A stretch of 64,000 bases of DNA from Rhodococcus globerulus NBRC 14531 (GTDB lineage Bacteria; Actinomycetota; Actinomycetes; Mycobacteriales; Mycobacteriaceae). The notes beneath the pieces were generated by a model, which was given only the letters and a program-made list of their open reading frames with translations, was not told the origin of the DNA and searched no databases. Made by a program: the position numbers and the translations under genes. The stretch spans positions 310,001-374,000 of the forward strand of contig NZ_BCWX01000005.1 in NCBI RefSeq assembly GCF_001894805.1. The letters run 5' to 3'. Position 1 is the stretch's first letter. Each line of letters starts with the position of its first letter. Of the stretch, positions 28,878 through 37,634 are shown one piece after another.

Positions 28878-30227
28878 ATGGCGTTGAACAATGGCGCTTT
28901 GATCGCCGATCGTTACCGACTGAACCGTCTCATCGCCACCGGCGGTATGGGACAGGTCTGGGAAGCCACGGATTCCCGGCTCAATCGACGCGTTGCCGTC
29001 AAGGTACTCAAGTCCGAGTTCTCGTCCGATCCGGAGTTCTTGGAACGTTTCCGGTTCGAGGCGCGCACCACAGCGCAGCTGAATCATCCTGGCATTGCCG
29101 GTATTTACGATTACGGCGAGACTCGGGACAGCTCAGGCGATTCCACTGCCTACCTGGTGATGGAACTGGTCAACGGCGAACCGCTCAATGCCGTGTTGGC
29201 GCGCGTCGGCCGCCTTGCGGTTCCCCATGCGCTGGACATGCTCGAGCAGACCGGTCGGGCCCTGCAGGTTGCGCACGATGCAGGTGTGGTGCACCGGGAC
29301 GTCAAGCCGGGCAACATCCTCATCACACCCGCAGGTCAGGTCAAGATCACCGATTTCGGTATCGCGAAGGCCGTCGAGAGCGCGCCTGTCACGCGCACCG
29401 GAATGGTGATGGGCACCGCCCAGTACATCGCTCCCGAGCAGGCCCTCGGCCAGGACGCCACGTCGGCCAGTGACGTGTACTCGCTGGGAATCGTTGGTTA
29501 CGAAGCACTTTCAGGCCGTCGCCCGTTCACCGGCGACGGCGCTTTGACCGTCGCAATGAAGCATGTCCAGGAGATTCCGGCTCCGATGCCGGCCGACCTG
29601 GCGCCCAACATCCGCGAACTCATCGACATCACGTTGACCAAGGACCCGGCCGGTCGCTACGCAAACGGTGGCGAATTCGCCGACGCCGTCGCAGCCGTCC
29701 GCGCTGGAAGGCGTCCGCCGCCACCAGGATTGGGCCAGGGCGGCACGCTGCCCCCGACGGGCGCCACTCAGATAATGCCCCCGACCGCCGGCTACGCGGG
29801 TCCGGCCGCGATGGCCGCTGACGATGCGGCCGCAGCAGGTGGACTGACCAGTGGCCAGAAGGCGATGGCGTGGGCCGGCGGTGGTTTGATCGCTCTGGCG
29901 TTGATCATCGGCGGCGTGTGGATCGCGACGGACGGCCCTGACAATTCCTCGCCGGCCGTCGTGACGTCGTCGACAACCACGCGTCCCACGACGACAACAA
30001 CGCGGCCGACGACAACAACGACGCGTCCCACCACCACCACAACCGTCGAGCCGACCACCACGACAACGCGGCCGACGACAACAACGACCGAGCCGACCAC
30101 CACGACAACAACGGTGCCGACTACGACGACCACCACCGAGCCGACCACCACAACGACCACAACCACCACGACAACTACAACCACCACGACAAACGCTGCA
30201 GAAGAACCGCTAGGACAAGACGAATGA
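28878..30227 (+). CDS. pknA: Ser/Thr protein kinase PknA with Thr-rich extracellular tail
   Basis: 449 aa receptor-type kinase. Hanks motifs: glycine loop ATGGMGQVW, Lys in [35 protein letters not shown] membrane helix near residue 330 ([21 protein letters not shown]) is followed by an outside tail of about 85 residues made mostly of Thr with interspersed Pro/Arg/Glu and lacking a folded domain. The tail is coded by repetitive ACN-rich DNA (about 29960-30195), a likely site of length variation and a plausible O-mannosylation region (inference). ATG 28878 lies at GGGGGCTGAACC; the stop overlaps pknB by four bases. Confidence 0.95.
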   Translation: MALNNGALIADRYRLNRLIATGGMGQVWEATDSRLNRRVAVKVLKSEFSSDPEFLERFRFEARTTAQLNHPGIAGIYDYGETRDSSGDSTAYLVMELVNGEPLNAVLARVGRLAVPHALDMLEQTGRALQVAHDAGVVHRDVKPGNILITPAGQVKITDFGIAKAVESAPVTRTGMVMGTAQYIAPEQALGQDATSASDVYSLGIVGYEALSGRRPFTGDGALTVAMKHVQEIPAPMPADLAPNIRELIDITLTKDPAGRYANGGEFADAVAAVRAGRRPPPPGLGQGGTLPPTGATQIMPPTAGYAGPAAMAADDAAAAGGLTSGQKAMAWAGGGLIALALIIGGVWIATDGPDNSSPAVVTSSTTTRPTTTTTRPTTTTTRPTTTTTVEPTTTTTRPTTTTTEPTTTTTTVPTTTTTTEPTTTTTTTTTTTTTTTTNAAEEPLGQDE

Positions 30228-32155
30228 CGACACCTCGTAATCTCTCCTCCCGATACGAGCTGGGTGAGATTCTCGGCTTCGGTGGAATGTCCGAGGTTCA
30301 TCTGGCACGCGACCTCCGCCTCAGCCGAGATGTAGCCATCAAGGTCCTGCGGGCCGACCTCGCGCGCGACCCTACGTTCTACCTGCGATTCCGTCGTGAG
30401 GCACACAATGCTGCCGCACTGAATCACCCAGCGATCGTGGCCGTCTACGACACCGGTGAGGCCGAGACCGACGCCGGACCGCTGCCGTACATCGTGATGG
30501 AGTACGTCGATGGCGACACCCTGCGTGACATCGTGCGCAGCAACGGCCCGATGGCGCCGCGTCATGCGATGGAAGTGATCGCGGACGTCTGCGCCGCACT
30601 CGACTTCAGTCACCGCAACGGCATCGTCCACCGTGACGTGAAGCCGGCCAACATCATGATCAACCGCGCCGGCGCCGTGAAGGTGATGGACTTCGGTATC
30701 GCCCGAGCGATCTCCGACGCGTCCAGCCCGATGACGCAGACGGCTGCCGTGATCGGCACCGCCCAGTACCTCTCACCCGAGCAAGCTCGCGGCGAGCAGG
30801 TCGACGCACGTTCGGACGTCTACTCGCTCGGCTGTGTGCTGTACGAGGTCCTGACCGGTCAGCCGCCGTTCTCCGGCGACTCTCCCGTTGCCGTGGCGTA
30901 CCAGCATGTCCGTGAGGATCCGCCGACGCCGTCGGAGATCAACCCCGACATTCCGCGCGAGCTGGATTCGATCATCCTCAAGGCGATGAGCAAGAACCCC
31001 GCCAACCGTTACCAGAGCGCGGGCGACATGCGAAGCGATCTGGTTCGGGTGCTTGGCGGCCAGCGTCCGAGCGCGCCGATGGTGATGAACGACGAGGATC
31101 GCACCACGATTCTCGGTGCCGTCGGCAGCGAGACCGGAAATCTCCGCACCGCAGCTGATCCCGTTGCTCCCGTCACCACCGCCGCCGCGAGTAGGCGGGC
31201 ACCGGAGCCGCCGGCCAAGAAGAAAGGTCTGCGCTACGCGTTGATGGGCTTCGCCGCCGTCATCGTCATCGCGTTGATCGGAGCCTTCCTGTGGCAGGTG
31301 AACTCGCCGAAGACGGAAACCGTCGCCGTGCCGACGGGCCTGACCAATCAGCCCGCCGATTCCGCGGAGGCGACTCTCCGCAACGCCGGCTTCAACGTCG
31401 AGCGGCAGAACAAGACCGACAAGGTTGTTGCGCCGGGCAATGTGATCACCACGCGCCCGGTCGGCGGAGTCAACCTCGAAAAGGGCAGCACAGTCACGCT
31501 CGACGTCTCCACCGGACCGGAGCAGGTCGCCATCCCGCGCTTGACCGGATTGAGTCAGGACGACGCCGAACGCAAACTCACCGCCATCGGCCTGCGACTC
31601 GATCCCACGATCGGTCAGGCCGCGTCGACGATCGCCGAGGTGGACAAGGTTGTCGGTCAAGATCCGGCGGTCGGGGTTTCGGTTGTTCTCGATTCGGCTG
31701 TCTCGATCACCGTCGGTTCCGGTCCCGAACAGGTCCGCGTTCCCGATGTCACTGGCCAGCGTGAAGAGGTGGCGCGACCCAACATCGAAGGTGCCGGATT
31801 TGTCGTTCAGATAACCGAGATCGACTCAGGCCTGCCTGCAGGCCAGGTCGTCTCCACTGATCCCGTCGGTGGAACGTCTGCCACCAAGGGCTCGACGGTG
31901 ACGCTTCGGGTGTCAAACGGCAACAAGATCGCGATTCCCGATCTCACCAACAAGACCGTCTCCGAAGCGTTGACCACGCTGCGTGCAGCCGGTTGGGCGG
32001 GAACGGCCGGCCAGTTGGTGCAGACGCAGACCACCACACTGATACCGGAAATGGTCGGCAAGATTCTCTCGCAGACTCAGCCCGCCGGGTCCGAGATCTC
32101 CAAGGACGCGGTCGTCACGGTCAGTGTGGGAGCGTTGGGAATTCCCAACCGATAG
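30224..32155 (+). CDS. pknB: Ser/Thr protein kinase PknB with four PASTA domains
   Basis: 643 aa. The kinase domain (1-about 275) has [38 protein letters not shown] and [11 protein letters not shown] helix near residue 345 ([20 protein letters not shown]) is followed by four PASTA repeats starting at [24 protein letters not shown] and AIPDLTNK, which bind muropeptides or lipid II. Last gene of the plus-strand block and convergent with the trpG-like gene 15 bp downstream. Homologues control growth and division through wall enzymes. Confidence 0.97.
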   Translation: MTTPRNLSSRYELGEILGFGGMSEVHLARDLRLSRDVAIKVLRADLARDPTFYLRFRREAHNAAALNHPAIVAVYDTGEAETDAGPLPYIVMEYVDGDTLRDIVRSNGPMAPRHAMEVIADVCAALDFSHRNGIVHRDVKPANIMINRAGAVKVMDFGIARAISDASSPMTQTAAVIGTAQYLSPEQARGEQVDARSDVYSLGCVLYEVLTGQPPFSGDSPVAVAYQHVREDPPTPSEINPDIPRELDSIILKAMSKNPANRYQSAGDMRSDLVRVLGGQRPSAPMVMNDEDRTTILGAVGSETGNLRTAADPVAPVTTAAASRRAPEPPAKKKGLRYALMGFAAVIVIALIGAFLWQVNSPKTETVAVPTGLTNQPADSAEATLRNAGFNVERQNKTDKVVAPGNVITTRPVGGVNLEKGSTVTLDVSTGPEQVAIPRLTGLSQDDAERKLTAIGLRLDPTIGQAASTIAEVDKVVGQDPAVGVSVVLDSAVSITVGSGPEQVRVPDVTGQREEVARPNIEGAGFVVQITEIDSGLPAGQVVSTDPVGGTSATKGSTVTLRVSNGNKIAIPDLTNKTVSEALTTLRAAGWAGTAGQLVQTQTTTLIPEMVGKILSQTQPAGSEISKDAVVTVSVGALGIPNR

Positions 32156-32170
32156 TTCAGAGTCGGTAAA

Positions 32171-32842
32171 TCAGAGTATTGCCGGCAGGGCTCCACCGAG
32201 CGCCGACGCGACCTCAGCTTCGAGGGCAGCGACAAGCGCTTCCGGTGGAGCCTCGCCGCATACCGTCAACCAGTTGGCCAGCATCCGATGCCCACCCTGC
32301 GTGAGGACGGATTCGGGGTGGAACTGCACGCAGTGAATGGGAAGTTCGCGGTGGCGCATCGCCATCACGACGCCACTCTCGGTGTGCGCGGTGATTTCCA
32401 GTTCGTCGGGAATGGTGTCCTCGAGGACCGTCAGCGAGTGGTAGCGCGTCGCAGTGAACGGATTGGGCAAACCGGCCAGTACGCCGACGTTCATGTGAAG
32501 AACCTTGCTCGTTTTTCCGTGCAACAACTCCGGTGCACGGTCCACGGTGGCACCGAAAGCCGCGCCGATCGCCTGATGGCCGAGGCAGACACCGAGTACC
32601 GGCGTCTTGGTTTCGGCACATACCTTCACCAGGTCCATGGTCACTCCCGCACGCTGCGGAGTGCCGGGGCCGGGGCTCAGGAGAATGCCGTCGAACTGCT
32701 CTGCAGCCGCATGAAGCCCGCCCGGAGCGGTCAGTCGCGGATCGTCGTTACGCCACACCACGGCTTCGGTTCCGAGCTGACCCAGGTACTGAACCAGGTT
32801 GAACACAAAGCTGTCGTAGTTGTCGACGACGAGAATCCTCAT
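32171..32842 (-). CDS. trpG: Class-I glutamine amidotransferase (anthranilate/aminodeoxychorismate synthase component II)
   Basis: 223 aa glutaminase subunit. DNYDSFVFNLVQYLGQLG at the N-terminus, oxyanion motif SPGPGTP, nucleophile elbow GVCLGHQAIG, and catalytic His/Glu in CVQFHPESV. It supplies ammonia to a chorismate-converting partner that is not in the window, so either tryptophan or folate synthesis could be served; the position matches M. tuberculosis Rv0013. It starts 22 bp downstream of the DUF881 gene on the same strand. Confidence 0.9.
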   Translation of the reverse strand: MRILVVDNYDSFVFNLVQYLGQLGTEAVVWRNDDPRLTAPGGLHAAAEQFDGILLSPGPGTPQRAGVTMDLVKVCAETKTPVLGVCLGHQAIGAAFGATVDRAPELLHGKTSKVLHMNVGVLAGLPNPFTATRYHSLTVLEDTIPDELEITAHTESGVVMAMRHRELPIHCVQFHPESVLTQGGHRMLANWLTVCGEAPPEALVAALEAEVASALGGALPAIL

Positions 32843-32864
32843 AGGAGCAGGGTAAACGCCCGAG

Positions 32865-33602
32865 CTAACCGCCGGTGTACGCGGGCACTGTGATCTCGCC
32901 CGAACTCGCCTGGGTATAGCCGAGACCGAACCTGGTGGCGTACTGCTTGAACACGCGAATTCCCGGTTCGCCGGCCAACGCCGCCTCGAGCTGTTCGGTG
33001 TTGCCGATCGCTCGCATCACGTACGGCGGGCTGTACGTCCGACCATGCAGGAGCAGCGTGTTGCCGATACACCGCGGCGCCGACGTGTTCACGATTCGCT
33101 GGTCCTGCATCCCGACCGCTTCGGCTCCGCCCGCCCACAGAGCGTTCAGGACACTCTGGACGTCCTGCTGATGGACCACGAGGTCGTCCGGGGTGGCGTC
33201 GACGGGATACTTGCCATCCGCATTGCGCGGAGCGTCGGTCATGGTGACGACTACACCGGGACCGGTCATGGCCGTCAGACCCGCGTCGACGGCCATCGCG
33301 TCGAGTTGCGCAAGCGCCTCGGCAACGCCGTCGTCGGACCGCGCGGCCTCCACTTGCAGTTCATTCAGTTGCGCCGAGAGTTCGTCGCGCGTCGAGGAGA
33401 TACCGTCGGCGTTTGCCTGTGCGCTGCGCACAAGATCGGAGAGCCTGGTGCTGTCGGTGACCTGAAGCTGATTTTCTTCGGCCGAACGCGAAGCGGTGGC
33501 GACCATCAGTCCCGCCACGAGGCAGACAACAAGGACACCGACGCGCCAGAAGGTGCGTGACCCGGTGTTGCGTGACCCGGTGGACCTGACGGTTTGTCCC
33601 AC
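32865..33602 (-). CDS. DUF881 family membrane-anchored protein
   Basis: 245 aa. A membrane helix (FWRVGVLVVCLVAGLMVA) at residues about 18-36, a coiled-coil-like stretch of about 50 residues, then the DUF881 fold (TGPGVVVTMTDAP, LWAGGAEAVGMQDQRIV, NTLLLHGRTYSPPYVMRAIG). Homologues (Rv0012; YlxW/YlxX in Bacillus) sit near division genes; function not established. It is divergent from crgA with a 126-bp promoter region between. Confidence 0.9.
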   Translation of the reverse strand: MGQTVRSTGSRNTGSRTFWRVGVLVVCLVAGLMVATASRSAEENQLQVTDSTRLSDLVRSAQANADGISSTRDELSAQLNELQVEAARSDDGVAEALAQLDAMAVDAGLTAMTGPGVVVTMTDAPRNADGKYPVDATPDDLVVHQQDVQSVLNALWAGGAEAVGMQDQRIVNTSAPRCIGNTLLLHGRTYSPPYVMRAIGNTEQLEAALAGEPGIRVFKQYATRFGLGYTQASSGEITVPAYTGG

Positions 33603-33728
33603 GTCACTCTCCTAGTTCCTGTCCTGGTTCTTCCTCTGTCATGCCCAGTCGGCCCGTGACCGGCCGGACCCAGCTACGTTAGCGTGTAGGTACACATATG
33701 CAGGTCACACCGTAAGAGCGAGGACGTT

Positions 33729-33992
33729 ATGCCCAAGTCGAAGGTACGCAAGAAGAACGACTACACGATCAACCCGGCGAACCGCACTCCGGTCAAGGTG
33801 AAGATGGGTCCGTCGAGCACGTTGTACGTGTCGGTGATGCTCGGTTTCATGCTTGTCGGATTGGCATGGTTGATTGTGTATTACTTGGCCGCAGATTCGA
33901 TCACATGGATGAACGACTTGGGAGCGTACAACTTCCTGATCGGCTTCGGTTTCATGGTTGTCGGACTCATCATGACCATGAAATGGCGTTGA
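33729..33992 (+). CDS. crgA: Cell division protein CrgA
   Basis: 87 aa with a basic cytoplasmic N-terminus ([12 protein letters not shown]) and two membrane helices ([22 protein letters not shown] and [17 protein letters not shown]). CrgA helps assemble the divisome and, in mycobacteria, binds FtsZ, FtsQ, PBPs and CwsA. ATG 33729 lies after GAGCGAGGACGTT. It matches Rv0011c in size and neighbourhood. Confidence 0.96.
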   Translation: MPKSKVRKKNDYTINPANRTPVKVKMGPSSTLYVSVMLGFMLVGLAWLIVYYLAADSITWMNDLGAYNFLIGFGFMVVGLIMTMKWR

Positions 33993-34060
33993 CCTGCGCG
34001 TTCTCGATTTAGTCCTGATCGTGACCGGCTTTCAATTACATGGGTGTCATTCATCCCCAG

Positions 34061-34125
34061 TGTGGATAACTCCTGTGGACAACCTAGGAAGTTATCCACA
34101 TGCTCGAGGATGAATTTCATCCACA
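34061..34125. promoter_or_regulatory. Cluster of DnaA-box-like 9-mers
   Basis: TGTGGATAA at 34061-34069 (reverse of TTATCCACA), TGTGGACAA at 34074-34082 (reverse of TTGTCCACA), TTATCCACA at 34092-34100, and TCATCCACA (one mismatch) at 34117-34125. Three exact consensus boxes lie within 40 bp in the crgA/PH-gene spacer; the last two overlap the start of the PH-domain gene. Confidence 0.65.
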
Positions 34126-34591
34126 GCCTCGTGACAACGGCTCGGACGTAGTCTCGTGGGCCACTCCGATGGGTGCTGTCTACGCGATGTTTGCGGGTGG
34201 AATCGCGCTTGCGATCGCCGCGATCGTGGTGCCGACGGAGACTGCCGGACGGTTCCTTCTCGCCCTTGCCGTGATCGGATTGTTCGTGATGGCCGGGCTC
34301 GCCCTGAAGCAGCGTCCGCGACTCGCCGTGATCGACGACAACGGCACCCCAGCTATCGCCGTGCAGCGTCTACTAGCGCGCCACGTGTTTCCCCGGCCAC
34401 AGATCGACCGGGTGCGCCTGGTGCGCTACCCGCGTCTGGGTCGACGCGTCCCCATGCTCGAGATCGACATCGTGGACCGTGCGACCGACACCGAGAAACT
34501 GTTGATCTTCGGACGCTGGGATCTGGGCACCAACCCCGAGGATGTCCTCGAGGTGCTCACAGTCCACGGCTTGGTGCCGCCCGAGAAGTAG
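34100..34591 (+). CDS. PH-domain membrane protein (Rv0010c-like)
   Basis: 163 aa. Two adjacent membrane helices (AVYAMFAGGIALAIAAIVV and FLLALAVIGLFVMAGLAL, residues about 23-70) are followed by a bacterial PH-like domain (PAIAVQRLLARHVFPRPQ, RRVPMLEIDIVD, LLIFGRWDLGTNPEDVLEVL). Position beside crgA matches M. tuberculosis Rv0010c, which is uncharacterised. ATG 34100 has AGGAAG about 8 bases upstream, within the DnaA-box cluster; a start at residue 24 is also possible. Confidence 0.82.
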   Translation: MLEDEFHPQPRDNGSDVVSWATPMGAVYAMFAGGIALAIAAIVVPTETAGRFLLALAVIGLFVMAGLALKQRPRLAVIDDNGTPAIAVQRLLARHVFPRPQIDRVRLVRYPRLGRRVPMLEIDIVDRATDTEKLLIFGRWDLGTNPEDVLEVLTVHGLVPPEK

Positions 34592-34600
34592 AGTCGAGCG

Positions 34601-35188
34601 GTGAGTAGTCCGGAGAGCGCAGAGCGCGATCGCCTTCTCGACCTAGCTGCCGACTACGTGCTCGAGTTCGGCGTCTCCTCTGCAACGCTCCGCGGGTTGA
34701 GCCGCGCCCTCGGCTCCAACAATCGCATGCTGCTGTACTACTTCGGGAGCAAGGCCGGTTTGCTCCTCGAGGCACTACGCCGCGCCGGGCTTCGCTTTTC
34801 CGGAATAGCCCACCTCCTCGATCTGATCCGCGATTCCGAGATCCCCATCGCGGACCGTCTCCACGGCGCGTGGGACATCCTCGCCGACCCCGAACTTGTT
34901 GCCTACCATCGGCTCTTCTTCGAACTCTTCGGAGTGGCCGCATTCGACTCGGAGCAGTACCGACCACTCCTCGAGGGCGTCGCAAACGAGTGGGCCGACG
35001 AAACCGCCCGTGCCATAGCCGAAACCGGCGTCGACGCCGAACTTGCCGAAACTTTGGGACACGAAATCGTGGCCGCGTGGCGCGGGTTCCAGATGACGCT
35101 GATCGGCGGTGGGGACAGCACACTGGTCAATCGCGCCGCTCGGCATCTGACGGAGTCGATCATCGCTGCTGCGGAACCGATTACATAG
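34601..35188 (+). CDS. TetR/AcrR-family transcriptional regulator
   Basis: 195 aa. N-terminal helix-turn-helix (LLDLAADYVLEFGVSSATLRG, LSRALGSNNRMLLYYFGSKAGLL) typical of TetR proteins, then an all-alpha ligand domain. GTG 34601 follows GAGTCGAGCG. It is convergent with, and overlaps by 8 bases, the TauD-like dioxygenase gene, and is the natural candidate for binding the large palindrome in front of that gene (inference). Confidence 0.9.
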   Translation: MSSPESAERDRLLDLAADYVLEFGVSSATLRGLSRALGSNNRMLLYYFGSKAGLLLEALRRAGLRFSGIAHLLDLIRDSEIPIADRLHGAWDILADPELVAYHRLFFELFGVAAFDSEQYRPLLEGVANEWADETARAIAETGVDAELAETLGHEIVAAWRGFQMTLIGGGDSTLVNRAARHLTESIIAAAEPIT

Positions 35189-36029
35189 CCAGCGCCGCAA
35201 GGTCCGGTTGGACGATGTCGAGGGCCTGCTGCGGAACCGCGACGGCTTCGGTCGACCATCCCCAGATCGAGTACAACTCACGGTTCGGATCGGTGTATCC
35301 GTCACGGCCGTGCAGCACGCGGTAGTTGTCGATGCAGATCATCTCGCCGGCCTCGGCGCGAAACATCGGTCCGCTGTCACGCACGTGAGTCACCGTCTCG
35401 CTCCATCTACGGACCATCGGCCACTGCGCATCTTCGGATTCACCCTCGATCGGCGCGAGGAAGGGGTGGTATCGCGCCTGCTCACGACCACTGGCAACCG
35501 TCCTGGCGATGGGCGAGAACGTGGACTGCTGAAAGTTCGGTTCGGAATGGTCGATGTCCACGCTCCAGCAGAAGTCCGCGAGCTCCGCCGTGGACGGATC
35601 CAGTGCCAGCAGTCTGGTGAGTTTGACCGCATCGATCAGGAACGAATCTCCACCACTGGGAAGCGCCGGCTGCTTGCACCACAGGAACAGATAATCGGGC
35701 GCGTAGTCGCCAAAGGCAAAGCCGTCGTTGTGTGCCGTCATACGGTCCGGCGACATGTCGAAATACCGCTTGCGGCCACGCTTGTCCACCGGCTGCTCGT
35801 CGACAACAGCAGCTTCCGCGTCCTGGCTGCGGGCTGTTGCCTCGAACTGGCGTCCGACGCGAATGTACTTGTCACCGAGCAACTTCGACGCAAACGCAAT
35901 GGCGTCGGTTTCCGTATGCAATCCGCCGAACACCGCGGCGCCGTCAAGCGCGATGGCTGCCCGAACTGCCGCCACGGTGTCCACGCGCCGGGGAACGATA
36001 CTGGCCGTGGTCAGTTGAGAAGAGAACAT
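35181..36029 (-). CDS. TauD/TfdA-family Fe(II)/2-oxoglutarate dioxygenase
   Basis: 282 aa. The 2-His-1-carboxylate iron site is visible: HxD in TAHNDGFAF and the distal His in RVLHGRDGY, with an Arg further on for 2-oxoglutarate. The family hydroxylates sulfonates, aryloxy acids or amino-acid derivatives; substrate unknown. ATG 36029 has AGGGAG 7 bases upstream, and that ribosome site lies in the outer arm of a 47-bp palindrome. Monocistronic or with the downstream convergent TetR as regulator. Confidence 0.85.
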   Translation of the reverse strand: MFSSQLTTASIVPRRVDTVAAVRAAIALDGAAVFGGLHTETDAIAFASKLLGDKYIRVGRQFEATARSQDAEAAVVDEQPVDKRGRKRYFDMSPDRMTAHNDGFAFGDYAPDYLFLWCKQPALPSGGDSFLIDAVKLTRLLALDPSTAELADFCWSVDIDHSEPNFQQSTFSPIARTVASGREQARYHPFLAPIEGESEDAQWPMVRRWSETVTHVRDSGPMFRAEAGEMICIDNYRVLHGRDGYTDPNRELYSIWGWSTEAVAVPQQALDIVQPDLAALAM

Positions 36030-36035
36030 TCGTGA

Positions 36036-36082
36036 CTCCCTACGTCGAGTTGAACCAAGTGGTTCAACTCGAGAGTAGGGAG
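36036..36082 (-). promoter_or_regulatory. 47-bp interrupted palindrome before the dioxygenase gene
   Basis: Inner arms CGAGTTGAACCA (36046-36057) and TGGTTCAACTCG (36060-36071) are perfect with a 2-bp centre; outer arms CTCCCTAC (36036-36043) and GTAGGGAG (36075-36082) are also perfect. The inner part is a TetR/GntR-class operator shape. In a transcript crossing it, the hairpin would pair the Shine-Dalgarno AGGGAG with CUCCCU. Confidence 0.75.
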
Positions 36083-36136
36083 GTGGGATTTCGCCGATGT
36101 AACTCCGGAAATCGATTCGGTTACGACTGGCGGCGC

Positions 36137-37537
36137 TCAGATCACCTTGCCGGGGTTCATAATTCCGTGCGGATCCAGAGCATTCTTGATCGCATGGTGC
36201 ATCGCGACCACGGCCGGCGAGAGTTCCTGGGCCAGACCACCCATCTTGAGGAGGCCGACGCCGTGCTCACCGGTGACGGTTCCACCCAACTCGAGGGCGT
36301 TGTCGATGATCTCGGCAAAAGCGGCCTGGGCACGCGCACGGGCCGCCTCGTCGTCGTGCGGCGTGATCAACAAGGGGTGCAGGTTGCCGTCACCGGCGTG
36401 AGCGATATTCGCGATGTGGGTGTCGTGCCGAGCCGAGATCTGTTCGATGCGGGCCAACATTTCCGGAACCGCGGCCTTCGGGACGCAGATGTCCTCGGTC
36501 AGCACTGGGCCCAGTCGCTCGAGCGCCGGATACGCGAGACGACGAGCCGAGAACAGCGCGTCGGCTTCTTCCTGGTCAGTGGAGCGGGCACTCCACGTAG
36601 CGCCGGAACGGTTGAAACACGCCAACATTCGCTCGGCTTCGGCGTCGCCGATCTCACCGGGAGTGTCGATCCGTCCGAGGAGCACCACCTCGGCATCGGC
36701 GGAGAGGCCCATGTTCTTCCACGCGTCGACGGCCAGCAGGCATTGCCGATCGATCAGTTCGAGGGCTGACGGTGTGAGACCTTCTGCGGCAACGGCTTCG
36801 ACAGCTTTGCCGGCGGCAACAATGGAGTCGAAGTAGCCGACGATGGTGCGTTCGGGATCGCGCTGAGGGCGAAGTTTCACGGTTACCTCGGTGATCACGC
36901 CGAGAGTGCCCTCCGATCCCACCATAAGTGCCGAAAGATCGAATCCTGCAACACCTTTGGCTGTACGACGCCCAAGGCGAACGAGTTCGCCGGTGCCGGT
37001 GACCACCTGCATCCCCAACACGTAGTCCTTGGTGACGCCGTATTTGACGCAGCACAGACCGCCCGCGTTGGTCGCGACGTTACCGCCGATAGTCGACCAC
37101 GGGGCGCTGGCCGGGTCCGGCGGGTACCAGAGGCCTTGCTCGGCGCAGGCCTCACGCAGGTGATCGTTGACCACGCCGGGTTCAACGACAGCCAACCGCT
37201 CGAGAGTGTTGATCTCCTTGATGGCGTTCATCGCGTCGAAGGCAATCACCACACCACCGGAGACGGCATTGGCTCCACCGGACAGCCCCGTTCCGGCGCC
37301 ACGCGTCACCACCGGCGCACCGTGCGCGATGCAGGCGCGGACAACGGCCTGGACCTGCTCCGCGGTGCGGGGACGCACAACGGCAACAGGCATGGCGTAC
37401 GGAGCCCATTCGGCATCATCGTGCGCGTAGCTCGCCATGATGTCCGGATCGACGATCAGGCGATCCGCATCGATCTGCGAGCCGATCGCCTCGAGGAGCG
37501 CGGCGGAATCGACGGTGGCCTGATCAAGCGGAGTCAT
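36137..37537 (-). CDS. FAD-linked 2-hydroxyacid oxidase/dehydrogenase (GlcD-like)
   Basis: 466 aa, VAO/PCMH flavoprotein. FAD-binding domain: VVRPRTAEQVQAVVRAC, TRGAGTGLSGGANA, then DPASAPWSTIGGNVATNAGG. Metal and substrate His in NIAHAGDGNLHPL, and GTVTGEHGVGLLK near the C-terminus, as in glycolate oxidase GlcD and D-lactate dehydrogenases. ATG 37537 chosen over an upstream start that gives an unrelated 12-residue leader. No GlcE/GlcF partners adjoin, so a single-subunit D-2-hydroxyacid dehydrogenase is more likely (inference). Divergent from the GAF/PucR regulator. Confidence 0.9.
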   Translation of the reverse strand: MTPLDQATVDSAALLEAIGSQIDADRLIVDPDIMASYAHDDAEWAPYAMPVAVVRPRTAEQVQAVVRACIAHGAPVVTRGAGTGLSGGANAVSGGVVIAFDAMNAIKEINTLERLAVVEPGVVNDHLREACAEQGLWYPPDPASAPWSTIGGNVATNAGGLCCVKYGVTKDYVLGMQVVTGTGELVRLGRRTAKGVAGFDLSALMVGSEGTLGVITEVTVKLRPQRDPERTIVGYFDSIVAAGKAVEAVAAEGLTPSALELIDRQCLLAVDAWKNMGLSADAEVVLLGRIDTPGEIGDAEAERMLACFNRSGATWSARSTDQEEADALFSARRLAYPALERLGPVLTEDICVPKAAVPEMLARIEQISARHDTHIANIAHAGDGNLHPLLITPHDDEAARARAQAAFAEIIDNALELGGTVTGEHGVGLLKMGGLAQELSPAVVAMHHAIKNALDPHGIMNPGKVI

Positions 37538-37634
37538 AATTCCACGATAGTGACACCCGAAATGCCAGCCCATGTAGATTTACTCCAGGAAATCGGCGAA
37601 TGCATGGGCTATTTCTCCATGCGCGGGAGTGACA

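Noticed and set aside
29955-30195. Simple-sequence repeat as an independent element
   Set aside because: It is in frame with pknA and codes the Thr-rich tail; reported there instead.
34061-34125. Calling the DnaA-box cluster an origin of replication
   Set aside because: No AT-rich unwinding region, no dnaA/dnaN neighbours, and gene order places oriC beyond the right edge; reported only as a box cluster.
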